From JAFLCM01 sp964510955 (GTDB lineage Bacteria; Planctomycetota; Phycisphaerae; Phycisphaerales; UBA1924), in assembly GCA_964510955.1 (NCBI GenBank), contig CAZEDW010000016.1, positions 22,824 through 86,823 of the forward strand: DNA of 64,000 nt. Reading direction: 5' to 3'. Under the pieces are notes generated by a model. The model was given only the letters and a program-made list of their open reading frames with translations. It searched no databases and had not been told where the DNA came from. Shown here piece after piece: positions 34,091 to 42,933 of the stretch (position 1 is its first letter; each line of letters opens with the position of its first letter). The position numbers and the translations under genes are program-made.

Positions 34091-35449
34091 TCAGTTCAAC
34101 TCAACGCAGCACCACCCCGTTTTCCCCTCCATCTCGACCCCGGCCAACAGGTGCACACGCACCTGAGAGTCCAGCAGGGGGCGGACGGTCCGCGGCGTCG
34201 CCGTGAACAGGTGCTGCGTCAGCGGCGTGCCCGAGCAGCTCCCCTGGATCGCCATCGCCAGAAGCTGAGCGTTCTTCGACGCCCAGGCGTGCGCCGCGGT
34301 GAGGCTGCGGACGGCCTCCGGATCGTCCCCGTGGCGCAGCAGGTGGACCCCGCCGCGCGCGTCGAGGGCGAACTCGACGCTGGCGTCGTCAGGACAACGG
34401 ATCGCCAGCGGTGTCATCCCGCTCAGCCGGGACGCCAGGGATGTACTGGGCGACGCCGACGGTCGCAACGGCACGGGAGCCGATGGCGGCTCAGAGGTCC
34501 GGGGGGTCGCGGGGGTGGGGGCGACGTGGGCGATGGGGGCCGTCACGGGACGGGCACTGTCCGCATGCGCGGAGGGATGTCCCGGCACCCCCACCGTCGC
34601 GATGGCCCGCCGAATCGATTCAACCAGCGCAGCCGCGTCCATCGTGCATGCCCCACGGTAGACCGCCGCGGCGCCGGTCGGTCCCATCCTGGGGATGCTC
34701 GCCACGATCGTCACTTCGCGCTTCAGGAACATGCGGGCGGTCTGGCTCAGACGCCTGGCGATGTCCTGGGCCCGCTCATCGTCCGAGCCCATGATCCCCA
34801 TCTGCAGCCGGGCCCCACCGCGGGTAAACGACGACGACGGCACGGCCTCTGCCAGCGCCTTGATCGACTGGTAAGCGGCCACCTCGGCGGTCTGGCTGGC
34901 GGCGCACAGCAGCGTCACGCTCGCCGCCCCGGGAACTGACGCAAGCCCCGCCTCGTCCACCGCATCCGCCTGGAGGATCAAACACCCGCCGGCGCAGACC
35001 TCAGCGACATGACGCAGCGCCCGGTCCAATCCCGAGCAAGCTTGTCGCTCGCGCTGCTCGGGTGCAAGCCCGAAAAGGTCGACCGCCACCTCGCCGCCGA
35101 TCAGGCGGACCAGCGCGGCGGGGCGCCCCATCGCATCGGCCCGCGCGCGGGCGTACTGCGAGGCCCACGGGTTCGTTCGAACCGGCAGGTGACCCATGAT
35201 GAGCAGATCGATCTCGGGCGCACCGGCGGCGGCCCGGGTAGGCGCCGCGGCGTTCATCGCGGGCTTCTCCGTCGCACGGGCCATCGAACGCGGCTCACGC
35301 TCGGCCGGGGCCGGCACGTCACCCAGGAACAGGTCCGCGAGCGCGTCATACGTCGAGGCGGCGCCGAGCGAGCGCGGCTCGGCGAGGTCGGGGAAGCCGG
35401 GAACTCCCGGGGGCGTCTCTGAGAACGGGGGCGTGAGCTGCATGGTCAT
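34091..35449 (-). CDS. Degenerate MinD/FlhG-like protein lacking a P-loop
   Basis: A 452-residue protein, second gene of a ParA pair. ATG at 35449 is preferred; an in-frame TTG at 35479 would overlap the ParA stop. The middle part resembles the second half of MinD/FlhG ATPases: ASVTLLCAASQTAEVAAYQS matches the strand-helix that follows the switch, and LQMGIMGSDDERAQDIARRL with REVTIVASIPRMGP matches the later helix and strand. The corresponding N-terminal KGGxGKT loop is absent (IDLLIMGHLPVRTNPWASQY stands there instead), so it should not hydrolyse ATP. A Pro-rich linker leads to a C-terminal domain (about 350-452). Likely an inactive partner of the adjacent ParA. Confidence 0.5.
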   Translation of the reverse strand: MTMQLTPPFSETPPGVPGFPDLAEPRSLGAASTYDALADLFLGDVPAPAEREPRSMARATEKPAMNAAAPTRAAAGAPEIDLLIMGHLPVRTNPWASQYARARADAMGRPAALVRLIGGEVAVDLFGLAPEQRERQACSGLDRALRHVAEVCAGGCLILQADAVDEAGLASVPGAASVTLLCAASQTAEVAAYQSIKALAEAVPSSSFTRGGARLQMGIMGSDDERAQDIARRLSQTARMFLKREVTIVASIPRMGPTGAAAVYRGACTMDAAALVESIRRAIATVGVPGHPSAHADSARPVTAPIAHVAPTPATPRTSEPPSAPVPLRPSASPSTSLASRLSGMTPLAIRCPDDASVEFALDARGGVHLLRHGDDPEAVRSLTAAHAWASKNAQLLAMAIQGSCSGTPLTQHLFTATPRTVRPLLDSQVRVHLLAGVEMEGKTGWCCVELN

Positions 35450-35468
35450 TCGCGTCGTCTCGCGTTGA

Positions 35469-37097
35469 TCAGGATGCAATCGCCAGCGGCGTTCCGACGA
35501 TTGTCAATCGCTCGGGTGGCGTCAAACCTGCGCCGACGGTGTCGGGGATATCCAGCACGCTGTCCGCCTCGCCGAACGGGTTCGGCTCGGTCACGGGGTT
35601 GAACGGGTCGGCCACCCAGCGGCCGCCGATGACCAGGCGGTACCGGAATCGCCCGGGGGGGATGCGCAGGCACACCTCGTGCACCCCAAGCTGCGGGTTG
35701 AACTTCATCACGGTTGCCTCGGCCGACCAGCCGTTGTGGTCGCCGGCGATGCACACCCGCGGCCCGAGCGTGAACGGGTACAGGAACAGGGTGCCCTGCG
35801 CCGTGTGGCGCGGGCCGTAGGTAAGGTCGAGCCTCGGCGCCGGCGTGCTTACAGGTGGTGCGACCGGGAGCGGCTCAACCAGCACCAGGGGCGCCGGCGG
35901 CGCGGCGGGGGTGGCGTGCACCGGCCCGTGGGGCTGGGTCGGGCTGGCCGCCAGCATGGCTGGGGCAACCGCCGGGTCGCTCGACAGCCGGCGCGTGAGG
36001 TCCTCGCTCTTCTGCAGGATCCGCTTGGCGCGGGCCGCGAGCTCCGCGGCCCGGCTGACCGGCGACACCGGGCCGTCCCCGCCGGCGCCACGGAAGAACG
36101 AGCCCGAATCGTGCCCCCCCGCACCGGCCTCGCAGGTGGCCACGGCAGCCGGGGCCGGCGCCAACGCGTGGTCGCCCGTGGGCGTGAACAGATCAATCGA
36201 CACCACGCCCCGAGTGCGTGCGTGCACGCCCGGCTCGCCGACTTCCGGCGGCTCGCCCATTTCCTGCTCAGTCAGCCGCAGCGGGGCCGCGGGATTCTCG
36301 CTGATCCACGAGGCCAGCGCCGCGTAATCGGCCGCCCCGTGAGAGCGGGGCGCGAACTCACCAATCGGCGACCCCATCGAGGCCGCTTCCTTGAGGCGGA
36401 CGTCGTAGCGCACCGTGACGGGGATGAGACAGTCCGCGAACCGGCGCCCGAGTTCACCCAGCACCTCGCACGAGAGCGTCGACGATTCGTCGTGCATCGT
36501 CGGGAGCACCCGGTACGCCGGCGCCTGGCCGAAACGCCGGCACAACGCACGGATGGTCTGCACCTGCTTGCTCGCCCCCCGCAGCGCGAAATAGCCCGTC
36601 TCCACCGGGATCAGGATCTCGGTCGCCGCCATGATGGCGTTAAACGTCAGCAGCCCGATCGACGGCGGGCAATCGATGATCGCCCAGTCATGGCCCGCGC
36701 CGGCCGGGGCATTCCCGCTCCCCGTGGGCGCCACCCCCAGCCGGCGGAGCACCGAGGCCAGCCGCATCTCCCGGTCTTCCCGATCGGCCAGCCCGCCCCG
36801 CGCCGCTTCCAATCCCGCCAGCCGCGTGGCGCTGGGGATCAGGTCGAGCGTGCGATTAACAGGCCAGACGAACCGCTTGGGGTCGAGCGGGCGATCATCC
36901 GGCGCCAGCATCGCGTCGCCGACGTGCAGGTCGATCTGCTGCTCGGGCACGGCCAGCCCCAGCGCGCAGTGCGACTGCGGGTCCATGTCCACCAGCACGG
37001 TGCGCAGCCCGCGCTTGGCGAGCATGGCGGCGAGATTGATCGCCGTCGTGGTCTTGCCGCTGCCGCCCTTTTGATTGATGACCGCTATTGAGCCCAT
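35469..37097 (-). CDS. ParA-family ATPase fused to a CBM48/AMPK-beta-like domain
   Basis: A 542-residue protein. Residues 1 to about 260 are a complete ParA/Soj ATPase: deviant Walker A KGGSGKTT (residues 10-17), VDMDPQSHCALGL, IIDCPPSIGLLTFNAI, then PVETGYFALRGASKQVQTIR and LPTMHDESSTLSCEVL. A variable Ala/Pro linker of about 160 residues follows. Residues of about 430-517 form an early-set beta-sandwich of the glycogen-binding type (VCIAGDHNGWSAEATVMKF, RFRYRLVIGGRWVADPFNP), as in AMPK-beta and branching enzymes. The fusion suggests a positioning ATPase tethered to a polysaccharide or using this fold for protein contact. Its stop is 20 bases before the MinD-like gene. Confidence 0.8.
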   Translation of the reverse strand: MGSIAVINQKGGSGKTTTAINLAAMLAKRGLRTVLVDMDPQSHCALGLAVPEQQIDLHVGDAMLAPDDRPLDPKRFVWPVNRTLDLIPSATRLAGLEAARGGLADREDREMRLASVLRRLGVAPTGSGNAPAGAGHDWAIIDCPPSIGLLTFNAIMAATEILIPVETGYFALRGASKQVQTIRALCRRFGQAPAYRVLPTMHDESSTLSCEVLGELGRRFADCLIPVTVRYDVRLKEAASMGSPIGEFAPRSHGAADYAALASWISENPAAPLRLTEQEMGEPPEVGEPGVHARTRGVVSIDLFTPTGDHALAPAPAAVATCEAGAGGHDSGSFFRGAGGDGPVSPVSRAAELAARAKRILQKSEDLTRRLSSDPAVAPAMLAASPTQPHGPVHATPAAPPAPLVLVEPLPVAPPVSTPAPRLDLTYGPRHTAQGTLFLYPFTLGPRVCIAGDHNGWSAEATVMKFNPQLGVHEVCLRIPPGRFRYRLVIGGRWVADPFNPVTEPNPFGEADSVLDIPDTVGAGLTPPERLTIVGTPLAIAS

Positions 37098-37352
37098 GTC
37101 GGCTCCTCGTCAAGGAGGTGTTGTTTGACGAAGGCCTCCTGCCAGGTTCGATTCCGCCACGCTTATCGGGTTTGCGCGTTGGAAGCCTTTCAAAGTTTGC
37201 GTTTGGGGGGGGCGCACACCCCGAACCGGGGGCCTGGGCCGGCATCGAGCCAGGTGATTCGCCTTGTGGTCCGAGCGCCCGCGCCGGAGGCCCCGGGCGG
37301 CCGCCCAAAGGGGCCCGAACACCCCAGGGAGAGTTCGCATGTGCGCCGTCGC

Positions 37353-38714
37353 TCAGCCCTTCCGCTTGACGATGACCGCCGTCTGATCGTCCGCCGCCGG
37401 CTGGCCCTCGGTAAAGGTCAGCACCGCGGTGCGGATCGCATCAAGGATCTGGGCGGCGGGTCGATGCAGGTTGGCACGGACGACGTTGACCACGCCGGTC
37501 ACGCCGAACATCGCCCCGTCGGGCGCGGCGGCCTCGTAATAGCCGTCACTCAGCAGCACGAACACGTCGCCGGGGTCGAATCGGAACTCGGGCACCTGGT
37601 CGTGGGCGAACCCGTCGTCGATGCCGAAGGGCATGGCGTTGGCCGGTCGTTCGGTCACCGGCTCGCTCAGTGACCGCGCGCGGACAAACACCAACGGCGC
37701 CTGGCCCGCGGCGACGTACGTCAGCTCGTGGCGGCCGGCGTCGAGGCTGCCCAGGAACGCCGTCACGAACCGCCCGGCGGGCAGGTCGGCGCAGAGCTGG
37801 GCATTGATCTGGTAGGCGATGCTGTCGACGTCGGCGTCCAGTCGGATGGCCATGCGGAGCATGGCGAGCACCTGCGTGACGCTCAGGGCCGGGCCGATGC
37901 CGTGGCCCGTGGCGTCGGCCATGAACAGCATCACGCTCTGGGTGGTCACCGGGCGGTCGCCGATGACGATCGTGGTGGGCCGGCGGGCGATCACGTCATA
38001 CGCGTCGCCGCCGGTTTCATCTGCGGGGTAGCTGTGGGCGGCGATGTCATAGCCCGCCACCTCGGGCAGGGCCGCCGGGAGGGAGGCCTGCTGGATCGCC
38101 CGCGCGCCCTGCAAAGCCGCGGCGTAGCGCTCCTTCTGGCGCCGCTCTTCAATGAGCGTGGCACGCTTCAGCGCGACCGCGGCCTGGTCCGCCAGGTGCA
38201 TCGCGATCTGCTCGTCGTCGGCGCTGAACACGCCGCCGGCATCGGTGTGCTTGTTCAGCACCTGGGCCACGCCCGCGATATGGCCTTCGAAATCGATCAG
38301 GGGGATCGTCAGCAGGCAGCGCGTGCGATAGCCGGTGGCCTTGTCCACCGCCTGGTTGAAGCGCTGATCGGCGTACGCGTCCCGGATGTTGACGATCTGG
38401 CGCGTGCGGGCGGCCTCGCCGATGATGCCCTTGTCGGCGGGCAAACGCAGGTCGGCGGGCAGTCCGTGGGCCTTGGTGGCGAACAGCTCGTGGGTGCGGG
38501 CGTCGTATTCGAACACGCTGGCGCGGTCGGCGCGCAGCAGATCACGGAGCGCGTCGATGATGACACCCAACACTTCGCCGAGGTCGCTCGTGGACGCCAG
38601 TCGGCGGCTGACGCGGAGAATGTGCTCGTAAACCTCGCGCTCGATGTCCGGGCTCCGGTGGGCGGAGTAGATTCCGGGGGGGTTTCGGTAGGGATGGAGG
38701 GCCAGTGTAGTCAT
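37353..38714 (-). CDS. GAF-PP2C (SpoIIE-type) serine phosphatase
   Basis: A 453-residue cytosolic signalling protein. The ATG at 38714 follows GGAGCA; a further ATG at 38768 is possible. A GAF domain spans about residues 35-190 (DALRDLLRADRASVFEYDAR, CLLTIPLIDFEGHIAGVAQV). A short coiled linker (LIEERRQKERYAAALQGARA) leads to a SpoIIE/RsbU PP2C domain with ETGGDAYDVI, LFMADATGHGIGPALS and DVFVLLSDGYYEAA as metal-binding blocks. Such proteins dephosphorylate an anti-sigma-factor antagonist in response to a signal bound by GAF. No partner is adjacent; the next gene downstream on the same strand is the ParA fusion, 255 bases away. Confidence 0.85.
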   Translation of the reverse strand: MTTLALHPYRNPPGIYSAHRSPDIEREVYEHILRVSRRLASTSDLGEVLGVIIDALRDLLRADRASVFEYDARTHELFATKAHGLPADLRLPADKGIIGEAARTRQIVNIRDAYADQRFNQAVDKATGYRTRCLLTIPLIDFEGHIAGVAQVLNKHTDAGGVFSADDEQIAMHLADQAAVALKRATLIEERRQKERYAAALQGARAIQQASLPAALPEVAGYDIAAHSYPADETGGDAYDVIARRPTTIVIGDRPVTTQSVMLFMADATGHGIGPALSVTQVLAMLRMAIRLDADVDSIAYQINAQLCADLPAGRFVTAFLGSLDAGRHELTYVAAGQAPLVFVRARSLSEPVTERPANAMPFGIDDGFAHDQVPEFRFDPGDVFVLLSDGYYEAAAPDGAMFGVTGVVNVVRANLHRPAAQILDAIRTAVLTFTEGQPAADDQTAVIVKRKG

Positions 38715-38882
38715 TGCTCCGTGAATTTCTCGCTCCGAGGGGGGCAGTTTGATCCGAGGCCATTGCATGGCTTTCGCTGGACCGGTCCGGATGGATTCAA
38801 CGCGTGTTATCGGTGAGGGTGCTACCGCGCGGACTTTGTTAGGGGGACCCCAAAGAGAGACGGGGAAGCGGCCGGCGCGCGC

Positions 38883-38910
38883 GACAACGACCGGGATGCC
38901 GGTCGTTGTC
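38883..38910. other. Perfect 12-base hairpin downstream of the dockerin gene
   Basis: GACAACGACCGG and CCGGTCGTTGTC pair perfectly around GATG, 39 bases past the stop of the minus-strand gene at 38949. On that strand no T-run follows; on the plus strand TTTTT comes 14 bases later. It probably marks the 3' end of the dockerin-gene transcript. Confidence 0.45.
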
Positions 38911-38948
38911 GAACGGTTCTAGGTTTTTCTGCATCGCCCCGGGGGCGA

Positions 38949-39782
38949 TTACGGGCAGTGCTGACCAAACATGCCGAGCACCGCGACCAGGTCGGTGGTG
39001 TCCACGCGCCCGTCTCCGTCGGTGTCGCCGTCCTGGAACGGGGTCACCACGGCGCCGAAATGCCCCAGCAGCGCGGTCAGATCAACGGTGTTCACGACGG
39101 TGTTGCCGTTGATGTCGGCGGGGCACACCGGGGGGATCTGGCGGAACGCGAGCTGGGAGTACGCGTACGGCACCTCGATGTGGCTGACGAACTGCATGGT
39201 GGCGGGGTTGATCGCGCCGAAATCCACCGAGAAATCAGGGCCGGGCGCGGGGGAGTCGGGGAGACCGCAATACGGCCCGGTCGGGAGATACCCGTGCTGC
39301 TCGCCGGCGCGGGTGATGTGGATGAACTGCGGGATGGCCACGCCGAAGTCCGGCCCGGGCGGGATGGTGGCGACGTAGTTCACCCCGGTCGCGCCGTTGC
39401 GGATGACGCACTGCATCGCGCCGCTGGCCTGCACGATGAAGAACGGGGTGCCGGTGTAGATGCCCGAAACGCCGCGGCCGACGTAGCCGGCGCCGTCGAT
39501 GCCGGGCCCGAAGCCGGTCATGCAGCTCTCGCAGCCGCCCGTGCCCGAGCCCAGCGTCAACGCGGAGCTGGCGATGTCGTAGCACCGGACGTTGAGGTCA
39601 GGGTGGTTGCTGCAGTAGTTGCCGAACACGGAAAAGAAAGTCCCGCACGGGGCCGTGCAGTTGCCCCAGTTGCGCTGGCCGTTGTTCTCCGTCCAGCACA
39701 CGAGCGAGCCGTGGGCGACGGGCGCCAGCCCGGCGGCGGCGAGAAGGGCGGCGAGCGTGAGTCTCTTCTGAGCGCGGATCAT
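38949..39782 (-). CDS. Secreted Cys-rich protein with dockerin-like C-terminus
   Basis: A 277-residue exported protein. The ATG at 39782 begins a signal peptide (MIRAQKRLTLAALLAAAGLA, cut near AHG). The mature region opens LVCWTENNGQRNWGNCTAPC and carries further Cys residues (GCESCMTGFGPG), which would form disulfides outside the cytoplasm. Two dockerin-like loops end it: ADINGNTVVNTVDLTALLGH and GDTDGDGRVDTTDLVAVLGM. No known catalytic domain was recognised. Confidence 0.7.
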   Translation of the reverse strand: MIRAQKRLTLAALLAAAGLAPVAHGSLVCWTENNGQRNWGNCTAPCGTFFSVFGNYCSNHPDLNVRCYDIASSALTLGSGTGGCESCMTGFGPGIDGAGYVGRGVSGIYTGTPFFIVQASGAMQCVIRNGATGVNYVATIPPGPDFGVAIPQFIHITRAGEQHGYLPTGPYCGLPDSPAPGPDFSVDFGAINPATMQFVSHIEVPYAYSQLAFRQIPPVCPADINGNTVVNTVDLTALLGHFGAVVTPFQDGDTDGDGRVDTTDLVAVLGMFGQHCP

Positions 39783-40027
39783 CAGACTTTCTCCAGGTGC
39801 GTTCGGGGTGCACGACACCCCGGCTCGTCATCGTGGACGTCCGGCCGGGAGGGCGTGTTTGTTCGACTTCATCCGTCGTCCCGGCCCCGCCACGCGGCGT
39901 GCCTCGGCGACGAGGAGACTTGCGCCGACTGGCGGCAACCTTGCACCCCTGCAGCAAATTTCCCGGCACCCCCCCGACCGCTCGCCCCCCCACAACCCGC
40001 GGGGGGGGGCGGGCCCCGGCGGGCCGG

Positions 40028-42817
40028 CTACTTCGCCGTCGATACCTTGGCTCGCACCTCGTCGAGGAAGTTCACCACCAGGTCGATCCTGCTCGGTTGC
40101 TCGTTCTCGCCCTGCAGGACGACCATCAGGCGGCCGTCGGGCGCAAACGTGCTGTCCCGGAGCTTCAGGTCCTTGAAGCTCGCCAGCACCTTCGGCGTTG
40201 ACGCCGAGAAGCCGGGCTCCATCTGCAGGTGAACGCTCATCACCTGGCTGTCAAGGTTGACGTAGCGGAGTTCCTTGCCGTCGGGGCTCCACCAACCGGT
40301 GCCGGTGGCGCCGTCGGTGGAGACTTGCCATCGGCCCTTCCTGGCGTCCTCGGCGCCCATGGCCGCGCCGGAGAATCGCTGCACGTAGAGCTCGTTCCTG
40401 CCGGACTCACTGGAGTTGAACCGGACCCACTTGCCGTCGGCCGAGAACCGCAGGGCGTCCTCGCCCGCGGGGGAGTTCAGATAGGGCGTCGCGGTCCACT
40501 TCGTCGAGCCGTCTTCCTGCTCCAGCATGAGCACGTCGGACGTGCTTTTGGAAAGGTCCACCTGGGTCACCGCGAGGACCTTGCCGTCGGGCGACCGATC
40601 GGTGGGGAACACCATGAACTGCGTGCCGGGGCTGGCGTAGACCTTGACGCCCTCGCCCGAACCGTCGGCCCGGCGATCCCACACCGAGAACTCTTCCTTG
40701 TTCACCGAGATGTGGCTGATCCGCTGCCCGTCCCGGCTCCAAATGAATACCCACGCGGGCCCCTGCGTGCTCATGCGGCTGAACGTCCGTCGAGAGAGGT
40801 CGTAGACCCACACGTCGGTGGGGAGTTCGGACTGGTCGGCCGATTCCAGGTTCGTCGCCACGCGCGAGCCATCCGGCGAGATCATGATCTGGCCGTAGGG
40901 GCGCGCCGGCGCGCCAACCGGCTGAGACTGTCCCTGCTCGTCGATCCACATCAGCTTCCGCTGTGAATAGTCGCTCGCACCGGAGATCAACGCGAGGGTT
41001 CCGCTTCGAGACACGAAGAAGGACTCGCGGAAGTTCCCGCTCCAGACCGTGACAGGCTCGCCGATCAGCCGCAGCGTCTCGGGGTCAAACCGCGCGGCGA
41101 TCAGCGTATTCAGGTTCCGGCGGGCGACGATGTACCCGCCCTCCACCAGTTGCGTCCCGCCGGCGTTCTGGAGCAGGGGCGTGCGCGCTCCGGTGGCCAG
41201 GTCAACGACCTCGGTGCGTTCCCTGATCGTCTGGCCCACCAGGGCCCAGCGTGTGGCCAGGATCGACTTGCCGGGAACCAGGGGGCGCACCTCACCCCAG
41301 TTGTCGACTTCCTTCGACTGCTCCTCTTTCAGCACGACCCGCGGCTCGCCTCCCGAAGCGGGGACGGCGAGGATCGTCTGCACCCATGTCGCCGCCAGAA
41401 TGATCTCACGGTCCGAGGACCAGCAGATGCTGAACCACCCGCCCGCCGGGAGGTCGCACAGTGTCTCCGCGTTCCCGGTCGGGCGCCCGTCCTCAAGGGC
41501 GATCTTCTTCAGCACCACCTTCGTTCGTGCGCCGTCCCTGGCCGCGGTGAACGCGATCCAGCGCCCGTCAGGCGAGACCGCGGCCTGGTCCACGCCCTCG
41601 GTCCCCTCGATCACCTTCGTCTCGTTGCGGTCAAGCCGGCGCACCGCCAGTGCGCCGGGGGCCGACGTGGCGTCGGCCACTTTGTCAGGCCACGCCTTGT
41701 ACACCACGAACCGCGCATCGGGCGCGATGCCCTGGACGGACCCAAGGTCCGGCTTGCTGGGCACCGACGCCGAGACGTGGAACGACTGGGCAACCCGCGA
41801 CGGCTCGGGACGCTGCGTCGCCCGCCCGGCCAGCCACCCCACGCCGAGCAGCCCGGCCACGACCGGCGCGGCCCAGGCGAGCCGCAGCGGGAGCTTTCGT
41901 GGCGACGCACCCGCGCCCGCGTGCAGCCACTCCCTTCCGCCGATCGCCCGATCAAGTTCCAGCCGAGCATCCCCGATGTCGTGCAGCCGGTTCCGCCGCT
42001 CCTTCGCCAGGCAGTTCGTGAGCAGCTCGCGGACGCGCGCGGGCGTGCTCGGGGGGAGCTGCTTCCAGTCCGGCTCGCGGTGCAGGATGGCGCCCAGCGC
42101 GTCGGTGGCGGTCTCGCCGCCGAAGGGCTGCTCGCCGCTCAGCATCTCGAACAGCACACAGCCGAAGCTAAAGATGTCCGAGCGCCGGTCCACCGGCTTG
42201 CCGCGGGCCTGCTCGGGCGACATGTACCCCGCGGTGCCCATGATGACGCCGGGGACGGTCGGGGAGTGGTGCCGCACCGGCGCGGTGATCGTGGGCGAGT
42301 CGGCGATGGCCGCCGCCCGGGCGGCGTTGGTCGATGAGCTTGGGCCCTCGCCGGTGCGCGCCAGGCCGAAGTCCAAAACCTTCGCAGCGCCCTCGGGGGT
42401 GACCATGATGTTGCCGGGCTTGAGGTCGCGGTGAATCACGCCCTTATCGTGGGCCGCCTCCAGCGCCTCGGCGATCTGGCGCGCCAGCGCCAGCGCCTCG
42501 TCGATGGGTATCGGGCCGCGGATCAGACGCTCGGCCAACGTTTCTCCCTCGATGTACTCGAGGATGAGGTACTGGCGCCCTCCGGACTCTTCAAGCCCGT
42601 GGATGGCCCCGATTCCAGGGTGGCTCAGCGAGGCCAGCACCTTGGCTTCGCGCTGGAACCGCGCGAGACGGTCGGGGTCTTCGGCGAGGTGCGCGGGGAT
42701 GGCCTTGATCGCGACGTGCCGGTCCAGGCGCGAGTCGGTGGCGAGGTGCACCTCGCCCATGCCACCATGGCCGAGCTCACGGATGATCTGATATGGGCCG
42801 ATGGTCGTGGGGTGCAT
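40028..42817 (-). CDS. Membrane Ser/Thr protein kinase with C-terminal beta-propeller
   Basis: A 929-residue protein starting MHPTTIGPYQIIRELGHGGM at 42817. The kinase domain (about 7-275) has the Gly-rich loop, VAIKAI lysine, VIHRDLKPGNIM catalytic loop, VLDFGLA metal site and GTAGYMSPEQARG activation segment. A membrane span (LAWAAPVVAGLLGVGWLAG) follows at about 310-330. The extracytoplasmic part is a TolB/WD40-like propeller (VSPDGRWIAFTAARDGA, VFPTDRSPDGKVLAVTQVDL, RFSADGKWVRFNSSESGRNE). This is a transmembrane receptor kinase: the propeller probably senses a ligand and the kinase acts in the cytosol. It is divergent from metF. Confidence 0.9.
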   Translation of the reverse strand: MHPTTIGPYQIIRELGHGGMGEVHLATDSRLDRHVAIKAIPAHLAEDPDRLARFQREAKVLASLSHPGIGAIHGLEESGGRQYLILEYIEGETLAERLIRGPIPIDEALALARQIAEALEAAHDKGVIHRDLKPGNIMVTPEGAAKVLDFGLARTGEGPSSSTNAARAAAIADSPTITAPVRHHSPTVPGVIMGTAGYMSPEQARGKPVDRRSDIFSFGCVLFEMLSGEQPFGGETATDALGAILHREPDWKQLPPSTPARVRELLTNCLAKERRNRLHDIGDARLELDRAIGGREWLHAGAGASPRKLPLRLAWAAPVVAGLLGVGWLAGRATQRPEPSRVAQSFHVSASVPSKPDLGSVQGIAPDARFVVYKAWPDKVADATSAPGALAVRRLDRNETKVIEGTEGVDQAAVSPDGRWIAFTAARDGARTKVVLKKIALEDGRPTGNAETLCDLPAGGWFSICWSSDREIILAATWVQTILAVPASGGEPRVVLKEEQSKEVDNWGEVRPLVPGKSILATRWALVGQTIRERTEVVDLATGARTPLLQNAGGTQLVEGGYIVARRNLNTLIAARFDPETLRLIGEPVTVWSGNFRESFFVSRSGTLALISGASDYSQRKLMWIDEQGQSQPVGAPARPYGQIMISPDGSRVATNLESADQSELPTDVWVYDLSRRTFSRMSTQGPAWVFIWSRDGQRISHISVNKEEFSVWDRRADGSGEGVKVYASPGTQFMVFPTDRSPDGKVLAVTQVDLSKSTSDVLMLEQEDGSTKWTATPYLNSPAGEDALRFSADGKWVRFNSSESGRNELYVQRFSGAAMGAEDARKGRWQVSTDGATGTGWWSPDGKELRYVNLDSQVMSVHLQMEPGFSASTPKVLASFKDLKLRDSTFAPDGRLMVVLQGENEQPSRIDLVVNFLDEVRAKVSTAK

Positions 42818-42933
42818 CCGGGCGCAGTGTATGGGATGCTTAGGCCCCTTACGATTGGCCCGGCCCTGAAAGGCCGCCGCCGATTCGGTCGATTTCAACA
42901 ACGGCCCGGCCTCTCATCCGCTCAGGCCCTCCC

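Noticed and set aside
35450..35479. TTG start for the MinD-like gene overlapping the ParA stop
   Set aside because: The ATG at 35449 is a better codon and the extra ten residues look unconserved, although coupling by overlap remains possible.
39985..40012. C-run and G9 run forming a possible hairpin after the kinase gene
   Set aside because: Looks like homopolymer GC-rich sequence prone to read error; no T-run and no repeat elsewhere in the window.
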